In this document: positions 33,206 through 44,465 of the stretch, piece by piece
Layout: each line of letters begins with the position of its first letter
How positions within the stretch are numbered: position 1 is the first letter of the stretch
Origin: Monodelphis domestica
Lineage: Eukaryota > Chordata > Mammalia > Didelphimorphia > Didelphidae
DNA: 64,000 bases
Direction of reading: 5' to 3'
NCBI RefSeq assembly: GCF_027887165.1
Contig: NC_077227.1
Coordinates: forward strand, 71,169,752-71,233,751
Notes under the pieces: generated by a model
Seen by the model: the letters and a program-made list of their open reading frames with translations, nothing else
What the model was told of the DNA's origin: nothing
Databases searched by the model: none
Made by a program: the position numbers and the translations under genes

Positions 33206-33419
33206 CACCCCTCTGAACTTTTGCACAGGCTCTCTTCTATGCCTTAAATGTACTCCCCTCCTTATCTCTGCCTTTTGGAATGGCTTACTCCCTTCAAGGG
33301 TTAGCTTAAGTGTTCTGCCCTTTAAGATGATTTTCCTGATTTCCCTAGATGTTAACTTTGTCTACCTCCAGTCACTTTGTATCACACACACACAATTTAT
33401 GGGCAAAGGGAGGAGAAGA

Positions 33420-33530
33420 ATGATATATTCACAGATATATTATATATTATTAATGATATTATTACATTTAATATATAATAATTCTATGTTGTTATAAATG
33501 TATAGATTTATTATATATTTATTTACTTCT
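33420..33530. repeat. AT-rich tract
   Basis: Almost pure ATATTATAT-type DNA. Confidence 0.75.
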
Positions 33531-33605
33531 ATCATTCTTCTCTCTCTCCACTCCCTTTACCTATAAGTTCTTTATAGGTAAGGAATACCTCACTTTTGTA
33601 TTTGC

Positions 33606-33857
33606 ATTTGTTGTTCAGTTATTTCAGTCATTCTGACTCTTCCTGACCCCATTTTGGGAGTTTTCTTGGTATAGATCTTGGAATGACTTGCCATTTCCTT
33701 CTCAGGCTTATTTTACAGAAGAGGAAACTGAGGTAGCCAGGGTGAAGTGATTAGCCCAGGATCACACAGCTAGAAGTACCTGAGGCCAGGTTTGAACTTC
33801 AGAAGATGAGTCTTCCCGATTCCAAGCCCAGTGCTCCATCCACCCTGCCACCTAGAT
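33606..33857 (-). repeat. Mar1-like CORE-SINE inside L2
   Basis: TTGTTGTTCAGTTATTTCAG tail, AGAGGAAACTGAGGTAGCCA, head CCTGCCACCTAGATAG. Confidence 0.88.
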
Positions 33858-33939
33858 AGTTGCTCAAATATTTCTATATCCAACACCTAATACTAAACTT
33901 AACATTTATCTTCATTGATGCTTATTAATAGTCCAGCTT

Positions 33940-34180
33940 GACTGGAATATAGAGTACATTCAAGGATGTAATGGGCAGTATGTTGGAGCCATTCCTACAA
34001 GGCTGAAATGACAGGCTAAGGAGTTAGCATTATATCTCAGAGGCAGCAGGGACTCCCCGAAGATTCCTGAGTTGAGGAGTAACTCAGTTGGAGCTGGCTT
34101 TTAAAAAGATTCTTTTGGCAGCTGTGTGGAGGATGGATTAGAAAGGGGAGAGCCTGCAAACAGAACAACCACTTTGGAAG
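33940..34180 (+). repeat. Ancient LINE-type remnant
   Basis: TTTTGGCAGCTGTGTGGAGG and ATGGATTAGAAAGGGGAGAG are words of an old mammalian repeat; name uncertain. Confidence 0.4.
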
Positions 34181-34239
34181 TTGCCCCTTAAGTCTAAACA
34201 AGAGGTGATGAAGGACTGAACTAGGGTGGTAGCCATTCA

Positions 34240-34440
34240 AATGGATAGAAGGGTCTGTAGGAGTGAGATAGATATGGCACTGAACTAGGAGTGGGGAGGA
34301 TCTGGGTTCAAATCCAGCCCAGACACTTCTTAGGTGTATGATTCTAGTCAAGGCATTTAACCTTGGCCTCTGTTTATCTTTAAAATTGAGGAAGGGGAAG
34401 ATTAGACTTGAAGGACTCTGCTTCCAACTTTAAAAGAAGG
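34240..34440 (+). repeat. Ther2-type SINE
   Basis: ATCTGGGTTCAAATCCAGCC, TTAACCTTGGCCTCTGTTTA, AAGATTAGACTTGAAGGACT. Confidence 0.6.
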
Positions 34441-34809
34441 ATGTAATTCCCTTCCCCACCCTTTATTTTTTATTTTTTACTGGACCTATGATTTCATTGG
34501 TGTGAAAAGTACCAAGTAAGGATTATCCCTTACAAATGTAGGTCAGCTTCTCTGTAACTTAGTTTTGGGCAGTTCTCTGGAGTGCTGAGGGCTCAAACCA
34601 TGTCTCTAGAGTCACAAAGGGTCACAAAGACAGAGGTGGAACTAGAACCCAGGTCTTGGCTCTCATGCCAATTAGAGATTTGCTCCATCAAGTTGCCTCT
34701 TCCCATTATGACCCAGAAACAATCATTCATTAAAATTTCCTCCTGTTTTTACTTGTTTTTATGATGATTGTAATTTGAACCAGGGTCCTTCACTTCCAGA
34801 CCCATTGTG

Positions 34810-34812
<3 letters not shown>
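34441..34812. other. Mostly unassigned, SINE fragment
   Basis: A degraded MIR piece near 34600-34710 (AGGTGGAACTAGAACCCAGG). Confidence 0.4.

Positions 34813-34813
<1 letters not shown>

Positions 34814-34857
<44 letters not shown>
34814..34857. repeat. (CA)n microsatellite
   Basis: About 22 uninterrupted CA units. Confidence 0.97.
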
Positions 34858-34861
<4 letters not shown>

Positions 34862-35570
34862 CATACACTTAGCAATATTTTTTTTTAATGTGGTATGCCC
34901 TAAGATTGTGTAATCCCCAAGAAGTGTATTCTTTGTGTATTTTCCATCTAGGAGGCACTGAACAAGTACTTATTAACCTTACCCATTAAACAAGGAAGGG
35001 GAAATGAAATACCAGGTTTTTTTCAGTTCTCCAAAGCTTATAAATTAATTTCCCCTTTCTAGTGCATTTGCCTGGGAAACTTTCTAAGCTTTTGGGTTGT
35101 TTCCTTGGGGTTAAAACAAGCTCTAAAAAGTTGCATTTCCCAAAATTTTACATGCCCCCTATTTAAAACAGCTCAGACAAAAAGGCAGCCACAATTGCTT
35201 CAATGGGAAGTGAGCAGGCATTTAGTATTTGTGCTAGATACTGCTCTAATTCTTCACAAATTGCATGATCCTTGTGGAGAGTATTCTCTGTCCATTTTCT
35301 ATTGGGGGGCATTCAACCAATACATAACTTGAGAAATAGGTGCTATTCTTATCTCTATTTTGTGGTTGGGGTCACACAACTGGGAAGTGTTTGGGGGTGG
35401 ATCTGAATCCCAGGGTCCCTGGTTAATATTATATTTTAGGTCTTAATCTAGGAATTATGGACAGATTTCAACAAAGGCATGAACTTGGATGGAGAAAAGC
35501 ATTATACCTTAAACTGAAATTGAACATTGATTTTCTTCAAATTACAAATGTAGATAACAATAATAGAGGC
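34858..35570. other. No recognised element
   Basis: Includes a 75-codon open frame (35105-35332) without motif. Confidence 0.4.
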
Positions 35571-35810
35571 AGCTGTGGCTCAGTGGTTAAGAGCACTGGG
35601 TCTGGAGTCAGGAAGAACTGAGTTCAAAACCAGCCTCATACACTTCCTAGCTGTGTGACCTTGGGCAAGTCACTTAACTTCTGATTGTCTGAAAAAGGAT
35701 CTACTGGAGAAGGAAATAGCAAATTACTACAAGTATCCTTTCTGAGAAAATGCCATGGATAATCTATAGTGACCTAAAGAGTGGGATATGACCGAACAAC
35801 AAGGCAACAA
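35571..35810 (+). repeat. Mar1-like CORE-SINE, full length
   Basis: GAGGCAGCTGTGGCTCAGTG head, ACCTTGGGCAAGTCACTTAA, tail GTGGGATATGACCGAACAAC. Confidence 0.9.
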
Positions 35811-36576
35811 AAGAGTATTCTGAAAAGAGGTATGCAGGTTTTTACAAGATTATCAAAGGGGTCTAAGTCATGCGGATACATTAAGAGCTCTTGCCCTAGA
35901 CGGAGGCCTGGGTTTGAGAACTGAGCTAATAGACTGAAGTGCTTCAAATCTATTCTCAAGTTTATCACCGGCATGCTCTGGTGTTCTTTGTTCCCTCTCA
36001 TAAAAGGAGTCTGAGACTGTGTGGACATTAGTTGGGACTGGCTGGAGAGGCAGCTGGTATGGTGGTCAGAACACTTGATAGAAAATCAGAAAAACTACCT
36101 CCTGTACTTGAATAGGTAGTTCTGAAGACCTCTTGCAGCTTCAAGTCTGTGATTTATTATCTATATTACTGACTATAGCCCTTATTTTAAAATGTTTCCA
36201 GGATATGAAACAGAAAACAAAACAAAACAAAACATTAGGATGGGCAAAGACATTGTTTTAGTAATATTTCTGCCTTTTTTTTTTTTTACTGAAAGATATA
36301 GCTGGACAAGTTGTTTAACTTCTCTGTGCCTCAGTTTCCATGTCTTGTAAAACAAGGGAGTTGGACTCAATGTCCTCTAATGTCCTTTCTAGCTCTAAAC
36401 CTATGCATTATTCCCCTTTCCTCTATATAGGGGGATTCCAGTTGAAGAAGGATACACAGGCCACAAAAATTGAGACTAGAATCATAATTTGACTGTGCTC
36501 TAGTACTGTTACTGTCTTGAGACTTTGGGTAAGTTTAACCTCTTATTCTTAGTTTCCACACTGGAAAATTGAATAT
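35811..36576. other. SINE fragments in unassigned DNA
   Basis: Degenerate SINE pieces at 36045-36165 and 36295-36405 (CTGTGCCTCAGTTTCCATGT). The rest is unassigned. Confidence 0.45.
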
Positions 36577-36772
36577 TCTAGAGGCAGCTCTGTGGATAGA
36601 GACCTAAGCCTACAGATGGGAGGTTCTGGTTTCAAATATGGCCTCAGATACTTCCTAGATGTCAGACCCTGGGCAAGTCCCTTAATCCCAATAGCCTAAC
36701 CCTTACTGTTCTTCTGCCTTGGAACTGATACTTAGTGCTAATTCTAAGATGGAAGGTAAGGGTAAAAAAATG
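36577..36772 (+). repeat. WSINE1-like SINE
   Basis: GAGGCAGCTCTGTGGATAGA, GGGAGGTTCTGGTTTCAAAT, AAGATGGAAGGTAAGGGTAA. Confidence 0.9.
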
Positions 36773-36895
36773 AATATTGTTTGCCTGCCAGACAATGTGT
36801 TGTGAGATGCAAATGGGATGACCCCTGTGAAAAGGTGTATACTACTCTAAAAGTGGAAGATCATATCATTCCATTGAAGTTGTCATTTTTTCTCC

Positions 36896-37185
<290 letters not shown>

Positions 37186-38139
37186 TTTTAATAAATGCCC
37201 TTTGACTTGATTTGATGCCTCCATTTTATACACATGGAGATTGAGTTTCAGGGGCATTAATTTTTAAATTTTTTAGATATATTATACTTTCTGTGTAAAT
37301 AATATCAGTGCCATGTATAAATGGAGTTCAGCCAATGTTTATCTGCCTTGTGTGTCTGTGTGCCCTTAAGGCTCTCTAAAGTACAACTGTCTAGCCCAAT
37401 TCTTAAATCCTTAATCCTTGGAGAGCTTTGTGAGCAATTCTTCACTTTCTATACAAGACTTTGACTAATCCTAGGCTTGAGCTAGGCTGCCTAGTCACCG
37501 TCTCTACACAAGAGCCAAACACTGGTTTCCAAATGTAGCCACCCTCCCATTTCACCAGCCCTTGAATTGGGACCAGAGTCACTGAGGGCCCATATTTGCC
37601 AAAAATCTGTTTTGTGCCGCCTAGTTCCAAGCTGGCTTCTACTGCGACCTGCTTCCTGTGGAACAGCCCTGACTACTCTGCAGCACCAGGGCTGAAAGTG
37701 AACACATGCCCCTTTGGCTTCATTCCCTCTAGCCTCACCCTGATGCTGGGATGGAGACCCCAGGCGTCCCTGGGATGTGCTATTCAAATCACGCACAGAG
37801 ACAGGGTACATGTTTTCCAGGTGCTGGATTAACTTTTGCATGTTTCTCAAAGGATATTATTGATGGCTGGTTTATCCTCCTTAGAGCCTATATTTTAGTC
37901 ATCCCAGATTTTCTGGTTTGCTTTGTGAAGCTGATGAGGAAAGCGGTGAAATCTTGTTGACTTCTTTTTAAAGTCTCACGAAAAACAAAGCCCCCTTCAA
38001 TGATCTTTCCTCTCCATTACATCTATAATATCCAGTACGTCCCAAGATTGTGTGATTTGGCTTGTGCATATTTCTCTGGAATACAAATTGCTTTCTTTAA
38101 GCCTCACTTTCTTTATCTATCAAATGGGAAGTAAACATG
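37186..38139. other. No recognised element
   Basis: Unique-looking intronic DNA of about 950 bases; overlapping open frames at 37442-37850 have no motif. Confidence 0.45.
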
Positions 38140-38480
38140 AAGGCCTCTGCTTGATGTTTAAAGCTCTTCACAAACTGGGTCCATCATCCCTTTTCAGCCT
38201 TGTCCTTCATCTGTAAAAAAGGGATTGGATGGAAACTCCTTGGCTGCCATTTAAAGTCTACACCACCTGGCTCTGTCCTGCCTTTATCCTGAGCCTTATT
38301 CATTCCCTCCATAGTCTCACCACATGAATCTTTTGGCTGATCCTCATACATCACTCTGTCCCCCAAGTCTAGACTGCATTTCCTCCCCATTGCTTGCTTC
38401 TTGGGATCCCTGGTTTCTGTCAGGATTTAGCTGAAGCTTCAACATTTGCAGGAGCCCTTTCTTGATCCGCCTGAGTCAGG
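38140..38480 (+). repeat. L2 LINE, upstream part
   Basis: TTTAAAGCTCTTCACAAACT, GCCATTTAAAGTCTACACCA, GAGCCTTATTCATTCCCTCC. Its 3' end reappears at 39020-39140. Confidence 0.65.
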
Positions 38481-38483
38481 GGC

Positions 38484-38765
38484 GCTTAGCTTTTTTTGTA
38501 CCATAGCCTCCTTTGGCAGTCTGATGAAGCCTGAGGACCCCTTTATTTATCTAAATATTTGTCTCAATAACTAAAAATTCCCAGAATTCATTGTGTCCAA
38601 CTTTTCATGGCCCCCTGGGTCATAGCATGCCCCTTCTCAGAATAATCATGGTAAATGGATGAAATAAGAGATAGGATTGCAAAGAAAACCAATTATATTG
38701 GAATACAGTTATGAAAGTATTTCAAAATATGCTTATAGACTCTAGCCTAAGAATCTTGCCCGGTG
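38484..38765 (+). mobile_element. hAT-like MITE remnant 4, near complete
   Basis: It begins CAGGGGCGCTTAGCTTTTTT, continues TTTGGCAGTCTGATGAAGCC and ends near CTCTAGCCTAAGAATC, so both imperfect inverted termini are visible. It lies within an L2. Confidence 0.55.
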
Positions 38766-38789
38766 CTAGTGCCTAATTCCCCAAGTTAC

Positions 38790-39015
38790 TTTGTATATGC
38801 TTCGTATGTATTTTGTGCATGTACAGTATATACGTATGTGTTCATAGAGCATACACACCAGTGACTAGGCATGTCATGTATGTGCTTGCATGATACACAC
38901 ATGTAGATAGAACACACATGAGTTATGCATGTCACACATGTTTGTATATGTAGCAGGATATACATATTTCTGTGTGTGTATATACGTGTATCATATACAT
39001 GCTATGTGTGTATAT
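38790..39015. repeat. TG/CA-rich alternating DNA
   Basis: Degenerate TGTATGTGTATA and CATACACA tracts over 220 bases. Confidence 0.75.
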
Positions 39016-39019
39016 GGGG

Positions 39020-39140
39020 GGTATAACACTGCCCTCTCCATTAAATTATAATCTCCATGAAGACAAAGACTTTTTCATTTTTGTCTTTGCATCCCCTGTG
39101 CCAAGAACATAGTAGGTGCTTGTTGATTCCTGATCGACAG
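39020..39140 (+). repeat. L2 LINE 3' end
   Basis: TTATAATCTCCATGAAGACA, CATAGTAGGTGCTTGTTGAT. Confidence 0.7.
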
Positions 39141-39720
39141 GGATAAATAATAGCACCCACTCCCACGGCTGTTGGGAGGATCAGAAGAAATCAAACACAC
39201 AAAGTGCTCTGCAAACCTGAAACGCTCTAGCTAGATGTGAGCTGTTATTATTATTATCGGTCTAATTAACCTTTCCCCTTTCAATGGGGCTTACTTGAAT
39301 CACCTCACTGGATACCCACAGCAGACAAGGAGTGAGGGAGTGCCAGCGTTCTTATCCTTGCTGACCCCTAGTGTCCTACAACCAAAAAATGGCTGAGCTC
39401 AGACCCCAGTCAGTGGTCTGTCCTTTACAGCCATAGATCCGGGAAATATCTTGGGTTAGTAGAGAATTTGACCACATAACCCCCATCTTGTAGTTGGGAG
39501 AGCCAAATACCCCAGATAATACGATGTAATGTGAAGTATGTGGACTTGTTCTCTTTATCCTCCAGGGTTTCTAAAAGCAGGGAACTTGGCCTCCACAGGA
39601 ATTTGGGCAGATTTCTGATGGGGTCACAGACACTGATCCATAGAGCTCTGGAGAGTGAGGAGCAAGAACCGAAACTACAAACTCCAGGAATGGAATGAAA
39701 CATTATCTTCCTAAGCCTTT
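39141..39720. other. Mostly unassigned
   Basis: A short MIR-like tail (39150-39260) then unique-looking DNA. Confidence 0.4.
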
Positions 39721-39970
39721 TCTGTTTTCTTTCTTCCTTTTATGATCTGCTGAATGCCAAGAGGGAGAAGAACTGTGTTGTCTCTCTTTCTCTTTCCCTC
39801 CCTCCTCTCCTTTCTTCTGTTCTTCCCTTTTTCCCTTTCTTCTCTCCCTCTCTTTCCATCTGTCTTCCCTTTCTCCCTTTCTTCTCCCTTCTTCTTCTTC
39901 TCTCTCTCTCTTTTTCCTTCTTCCCTTCCCCTCTCTTTCTCTTCCCTTCCCTCCTCCCCCCTCCCCCTTT
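39721..39970. repeat. Degenerate CT-rich pyrimidine tract
   Basis: TCTTTCCCTCC/TTCTTCTTCTC words over 250 bases; it produces four Lys/Glu/Arg-rich or Leu/Ser-rich false open frames. Confidence 0.92.
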
Positions 39971-40231
39971 GCCTTGGGCCCATGGGTCAGAAGGGTCATG
40001 GGAGCTTGGAAAGCTAAATTTGCTCTGGATGGCATGCATTCCATCAAGTCAAATACTAATGGCCAGCATTTTGACTAGACAAGATGGCATGGTACTCACT
40101 TCTATTCTGATATTTTAAAGCTGAATCAATTACTTAGGAGAAGGCACCAAAATGGTTTTTAATTTTTTAGTCTTAACTTCCTTTGTTTTAGCTTTTCTTC
40201 ACTTCTACTATTTCTTCCTCTCCTTCCAGTT

Positions 40232-40428
40232 TCTAAAAAACCTTTAGCTTTCCTTGTAATTGATAATATGTATTACTTTCAAGGCAGAAGAACAGTGAGC
40301 GCTTGGCAATAATAGTTAAGCAACTTACCCAGGGTCACATAGCTAAGAAGTATCTGAAGTCACATTTGAACTTGGGACCTCCTCTCTCCAGGCTTGGCTC
40401 TGGATTCACTGAGTCACCTAGCTGCCCT
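40232..40428 (-). repeat. WSINE1-like SINE
   Basis: TTTCAAGGCAGAAGAACAGT, CCAGGGTCACATAGCTAAGA, head GAGTCACCTAGCTGCCC. Confidence 0.88.
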
Positions 40429-41169
40429 TTCTTCCAGAGTTTTTTAAAAGGTAATGTGCCAAACTGACAGTTTTATTTCACTGAAGGAAGAGAATTTAAT
40501 TCTGATCTATAAGGAAAAGCCATTTGATTTGGCAATGGGGAAATCATAATAACTTTGGGAGAAGGTATTCATGTATTTGCAATAACACAAAATGGAACAT
40601 TTGACATAAAACCTGAAAAGGCACCTTAGAATTTAGTCAGTCACTCAACAAACATTTATTTAGCATGAAGTTATAAAAAATATGGTATTATGGTTAGAGA
40701 CTATAGAAGGTGATGCAACTCACTAGGCATTAGAGATACTTTTTAGAAAGTGAAATTCTTGACTATAAATGCATAAATAATGAAAATGAGAAAGAAGAAA
40801 AGAGAAAGATCAAAAGAAAGGGGTATGGCTGCATAGGGAACTCTCTGATGAGCTCTTGGAAGCTTCAAAAAGACATTTGTAAATATGTGTATGTCTCATC
40901 AAGGTATATGAAGCCTCCCCTCTGGGTGGACTTTCCTAGATTTTTTGAGGTTCAAAGGGCCCCACTTGCTCCCCTCCCCTCTGGGGTTCCATTTGCATTG
41001 CCTTTCTTTATCTTGCAACCCAAATACTCTAGATGTAGCTGCCACACTCTCCTTCCATTTCCAGAACTTTACAGTAAAGAACCTTCAGACAGGATTCCAG
41101 ATCTATTGTTAATCAACTTTGAAGAAGGGTAATAAACAGGGAATATTTGAGAAGACAAGAGACCACACA
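40429..41169. other. No recognised element
   Basis: Old repeat words at 40630-40740; a 94-codon frame at 40848-41132 lacks motifs. Confidence 0.4.
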
Positions 41170-41470
41170 GCCATGAAAATAATCTTCCTAGGACAAAGAC
41201 CTTACCTAAGTCACTTTTCTACTCAAGAATCTTTGGTGATTCGCTATTGTGCCTAGGATAAAATGCAAATTCTTCTATTTGGCCTTTAAGGTCAGCCAAC
41301 CTTTTCATAGTCATTTCATAACACTCCCTTTCTTGAGTTCTCCATTCCAGTCAAACTGGCAGATTTGGGGCAAGGAATATCTCACTTTTGTGTCTGTATA
41401 CCCAGTACCTAACATCATGCTTGGCATACGTGGGTGCTGAATTAATGCTTATTGATTGCCACTGCCTAAA
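41170..41470 (+). repeat. L2 LINE 3' part
   Basis: TGTGCCTAGGATAAAATGCA, ATTTGGCCTTTAAGGTCAGC, then GTGGGTGCTGAATTAATGCT. Confidence 0.7.
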
Positions 41471-41499
41471 TTTGCTATTTCACCTTTTAGTTCCATGCC

Positions 41500-41815
41500 T
41501 TTGCATGTCTCAATATACTAAAAAACTCAAAGATTTCTCCCAAACTTACTAAATAAAAGTCAAATTCCTTAGCTTGGCATTCAAAGTTCTTCACAATTAT
41601 TCAGTCAATTTACCTTCTCATTTACATCTTCTGCTTCTTCTTTGCTCCCCATATTCTCCACATTCCAACTAAAATGGATTATTCAAACCCCTCTCTTACC
41701 TTTGTGCCTTGACCTTTATTCATGCTATTCTCTCTGCCTGGAGGTTCTTCTTCATTGATTCCCTGTCCTTTGCATCTCCTTTACCCCAACTTGGCCTCTT
41801 AAAATCCTTTTCAGT
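41500..41815 (+). repeat. Second L2 LINE, left part
   Basis: TAAAAGTCAAATTCCTTAGC, CTTGACCTTTATTCATGCTA, TCTCTGCCTGGAGGTTCTTC. Continues at 42255 after two insertions. Confidence 0.7.
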
Positions 41816-42025
41816 TGCTTTTAATACAATGATCCGGGACAATTCTGGGGGACTTATGACAGAAAATGCTATCTATGTCCAGAGAAAGAACTGTTGGAAT
41901 TGGAAGTATAGATCAAAGCATACTATTTTTCACTTTAGATTATTTGCGTTTTTGGTTTTATATGATTATTCACTTACAAAAATGAACAACATAGAAATAT
42001 TTTGCATGATTAAAAAATAAATAAA
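41816..42025 (+). mobile_element. L1 3' UTR end inserted in L2
   Basis: AATACAATGATCCGGGACAA, GTCCAGAGAAAGAACTGTTG, AAAGCATACTATTTTTCACT, ending in an AATAAATAAAATGAA tail. Confidence 0.75.
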
Positions 42026-42027
42026 AT

Positions 42028-42252
42028 GAAGTCAGTTGTTTTTCAGTCATGTCCAACTCTTTGTGACCCTTTTTGGGGCTTTCTTGGCAAAGATACTGGA
42101 GTGCTTTGCCATTTCCTTCTCCAATTCATTCTATAGATGAGGAAATCGAGGCAAGCAGGGCTAAGTGACTTGCCGAGGGTCACACAGTATCTGAAGTTGG
42201 ATCTGAGTCCAGTTCTTCCTGACTCCAGGCCCAGCATTCTATCTACTATGCC
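42028..42252 (-). repeat. Mar1-like CORE-SINE next to the L1 tail
   Basis: TTTTCAGTCATGTCCAACTC, TTCTTGGCAAAGATACTGGA, ATAGATGAGGAAATCGAGGC. Close to full length. Confidence 0.9.
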
Positions 42253-42254
42253 TT

Positions 42255-42490
42255 CTACACTTTAAGACTCAGTATAAATGCTACTTATTCCATATAACTG
42301 TCCCTGATTCCTCTTCACACTCTCCTCAAGCTGGAAATAACTTCTCCTTTATCTGATCTCAAACATTTCATTTGGTTCTCTTCTACTTATGATCCTCTAA
42401 TTTGCAGTATGTCTCCAGGTTTAATCTAGATTGTATGCTCCTTGAGGACAGAGATTGTGTCTTGTTTATCTTTCAAATTCCTTCAGCACC
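42255..42490 (+). repeat. Second L2 LINE, right part
   Basis: CACTTTAAGACTCAGTATAA, TAGATTGTATGCTCCTTGAG, GACAGAGATTGTGTCTTGTT. Confidence 0.72.
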
Positions 42491-42499
42491 TACCACAAT

Positions 42500-42800
42500 A
42501 TGCTTATTCCTTCAAATGATACTGAAAGCTCTTCATAATTTGGTCAATCTACTTTTCCAGCTTTAGTCCTGGTTATGTTTTTTCACAAACCCTGAACTCC
42601 AACTAAACTATACCACTTGGTATCACTGAGGAAATGGTCCACGGGTTCCTGCCTGCTGCCTTTGATAATGCTATTTGCTTTACTTGGAAACTGAGTCCCT
42701 CTACCCAATTCCTATCCATTGCTTCAGGCCCATCTCAAATTCTACTTTTTCATGGCTTTCTAACAGGCATTCAATTAAAATTGTGTTGATCAGTGAATGA
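42500..42800 (+). repeat. Third L2 piece
   Basis: TGAAAGCTCTTCATAATTTG, CAGGCCCATCTCAAATTCTA. Confidence 0.55.
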
Positions 42801-42994
42801 ACAACAAAAATTTCCTCTTAAAGGGCCAAGGACTCCAAAACTTACTTTGATCACCATAATCAAAACATTGCATTTATATGTCATTCTATCCTGGAACTAA
42901 TCATTGTCCAGATATTTCTCATTACCATTATTACAATTCAGTGAAGTGTATAATTGGAATATGATTTTATATTTATAAATTTTTTTCTTGTTAG

Positions 42995-43728
42995 AGAGTA
43001 ATTTTAGGATAAGAAACTTCTTCCCTCCCCTAATCAAGAAAGTGAACTGTTTGAAGAAGGCACCATAGAGATGCCTGCAGAAACTTCACACTGTACCAAA
43101 AGATCCAGAATGAACTTTTGGATGTAGTGAAATTGAATGATGGGGGATTGAATGCATTTATTTTGAATGTACACTCCTATGCCAAAGGAGACTGCTCCCT
43201 CATTGGCCTTTTGTCAATGTGCCTCACAATCATAGTTTTGTTCTCTTTCTTTTATTTCCCTCTTATCCCCAAATTAATGTAATTTCCCCTTAGAAAGTGC
43301 AATATTGTATGTTTCTTTAGTTAAAGATATTTTGAGATATAAGTTGGTTATGTGTACTGATTCCATGGGGAAACTAGGCATGTAAATCTGGGAGATTTTT
43401 ACATGCTCATTTCCCAATGGAATCACAGGGGGGATTCTATAATTAATTTCTGTACCTTAGAACTCCAATTCTCAGCATCCTATATTCCTCTCATGTTATG
43501 TACTGGCGTCTCGCTCTCTCTTTCTGTGATGGCATACTGTGGAGGTGAGGTGAGGTGAGGTGAGGTGAGGCAGGAGAACTTGCTCACATGCTTTTAATTT
43601 TGTTAGATAATTAGGTTTTTATAGTTCTATTTCCTTTTTTTGTTGCTCCTACTTCAAGTGATTATTAATAAACTTTATAAAATTAATACTTAAGAGTTTT
43701 GGACATTGATTTAAATCCTACAGAAGTA
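42995..43728 (+). repeat. Probable solo LTR of an old endogenous retrovirus-like element
   Basis: A 730-base unit ending GATTATTAATAAACTTTATA, then TACTTAAGAGTTTTGGACAT, the same end as at 32985-33205. A (GAGGT)6 pentamer sits at 43542-43570, just upstream. AATAAA near the end fits an LTR polyadenylation site. No gag, pol or env coding text is seen. Confidence 0.5.
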
Positions 43729-44137
43729 GTAGTATAGGGTTATATTATTTTCCAGACAGGTAAACTATGGCTTAGAAAAGTTGATGGATTTGTTGTCTTG
43801 GCAGGGCAGGGGTTGAACTCTGACTCAATAGATATTTACTGGTGCCTACTAAATTCCTTTAGATAGGATATGGCATCTGAAGTGGACTTTGAGGATAGAG
43901 CTGAGGATTGCAGTGGGTGGGATTAGCATAAGGATAGTCGCCAAGGTGGTAGCCCGTGAGTCATGTATGGAAAGTAAAAAGAAGTTCAGGTTGGCTGGAG
44001 TGTAGTGTAGTGTTTTTATGAAAGGCTACAGTAGGAGGTAAAGTAGGAGAGAGAGACTGGCGTCAGAGTAGGAAGACCCTTCTATGTTAGTTGTCTTTTG
44101 TTTCTCTCTTAATATCTTCTCCAGTAAGAAGTTACTA
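43729..44137. other. No recognised element
   Basis: Unassigned, with SINE-like words at 43745-43830. Confidence 0.4.
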
Positions 44138-44465
44138 CAAACAGTTAGAAGTTGTCTAATTCAACTCCTTTATTTTATAGATGGAGAAACTGAGGTACGG
44201 AGAGGATGATTTGCCCAAGGCTGCACAGAAAGTGTGACAGAACCAAGATTTGAATTTGGATTTCTTCTGATTCCAGACATGGCATTTCCTACTACATCAC
44301 ATCACTGCCAAAATGAATGGGACTGGTATAGTGTGTAGTCTGATCACAAAGAGAGACTCCAGAGAAATGAGGTCATACAGTTAGTTAATAGTAGAGCTGA
44401 GATTTGAGCCCAGGTCCTCCGAGTCCAAATGCAATGCTCTCTTCCTTTACCCTGATGCTACAACA
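44138..44465 (+). repeat. MIR SINE and second MIR fragment
   Basis: TTTATAGATGGAGAAACTGA, GACAGAACCAAGATTTGAAT; then GAGCTGAGATTTGAGCCCAG at 44394. Confidence 0.65.

Larger units (their letters stand above)
32705..33930 (+). repeat. L2 LINE interrupted by later insertions
   Basis: L2 text at 32705-32960 (CTTCTGGGGCTTTCTGTTGC, AAAGGCCTCTCCAATCTGGC) resumes at 33210-33385 (CTTTTGCACAGGCTCTCTTC), then 33540-33605, and ends at 33858-33930. An LTR-like piece, AT-rich DNA and a Mar1 SINE lie in the gaps. Confidence 0.65.

Noticed and set aside
39703..40047. Four overlapping frames over a CT-rich tract
   Set aside because: Low-complexity translation on both strands, no start context or splice signals.
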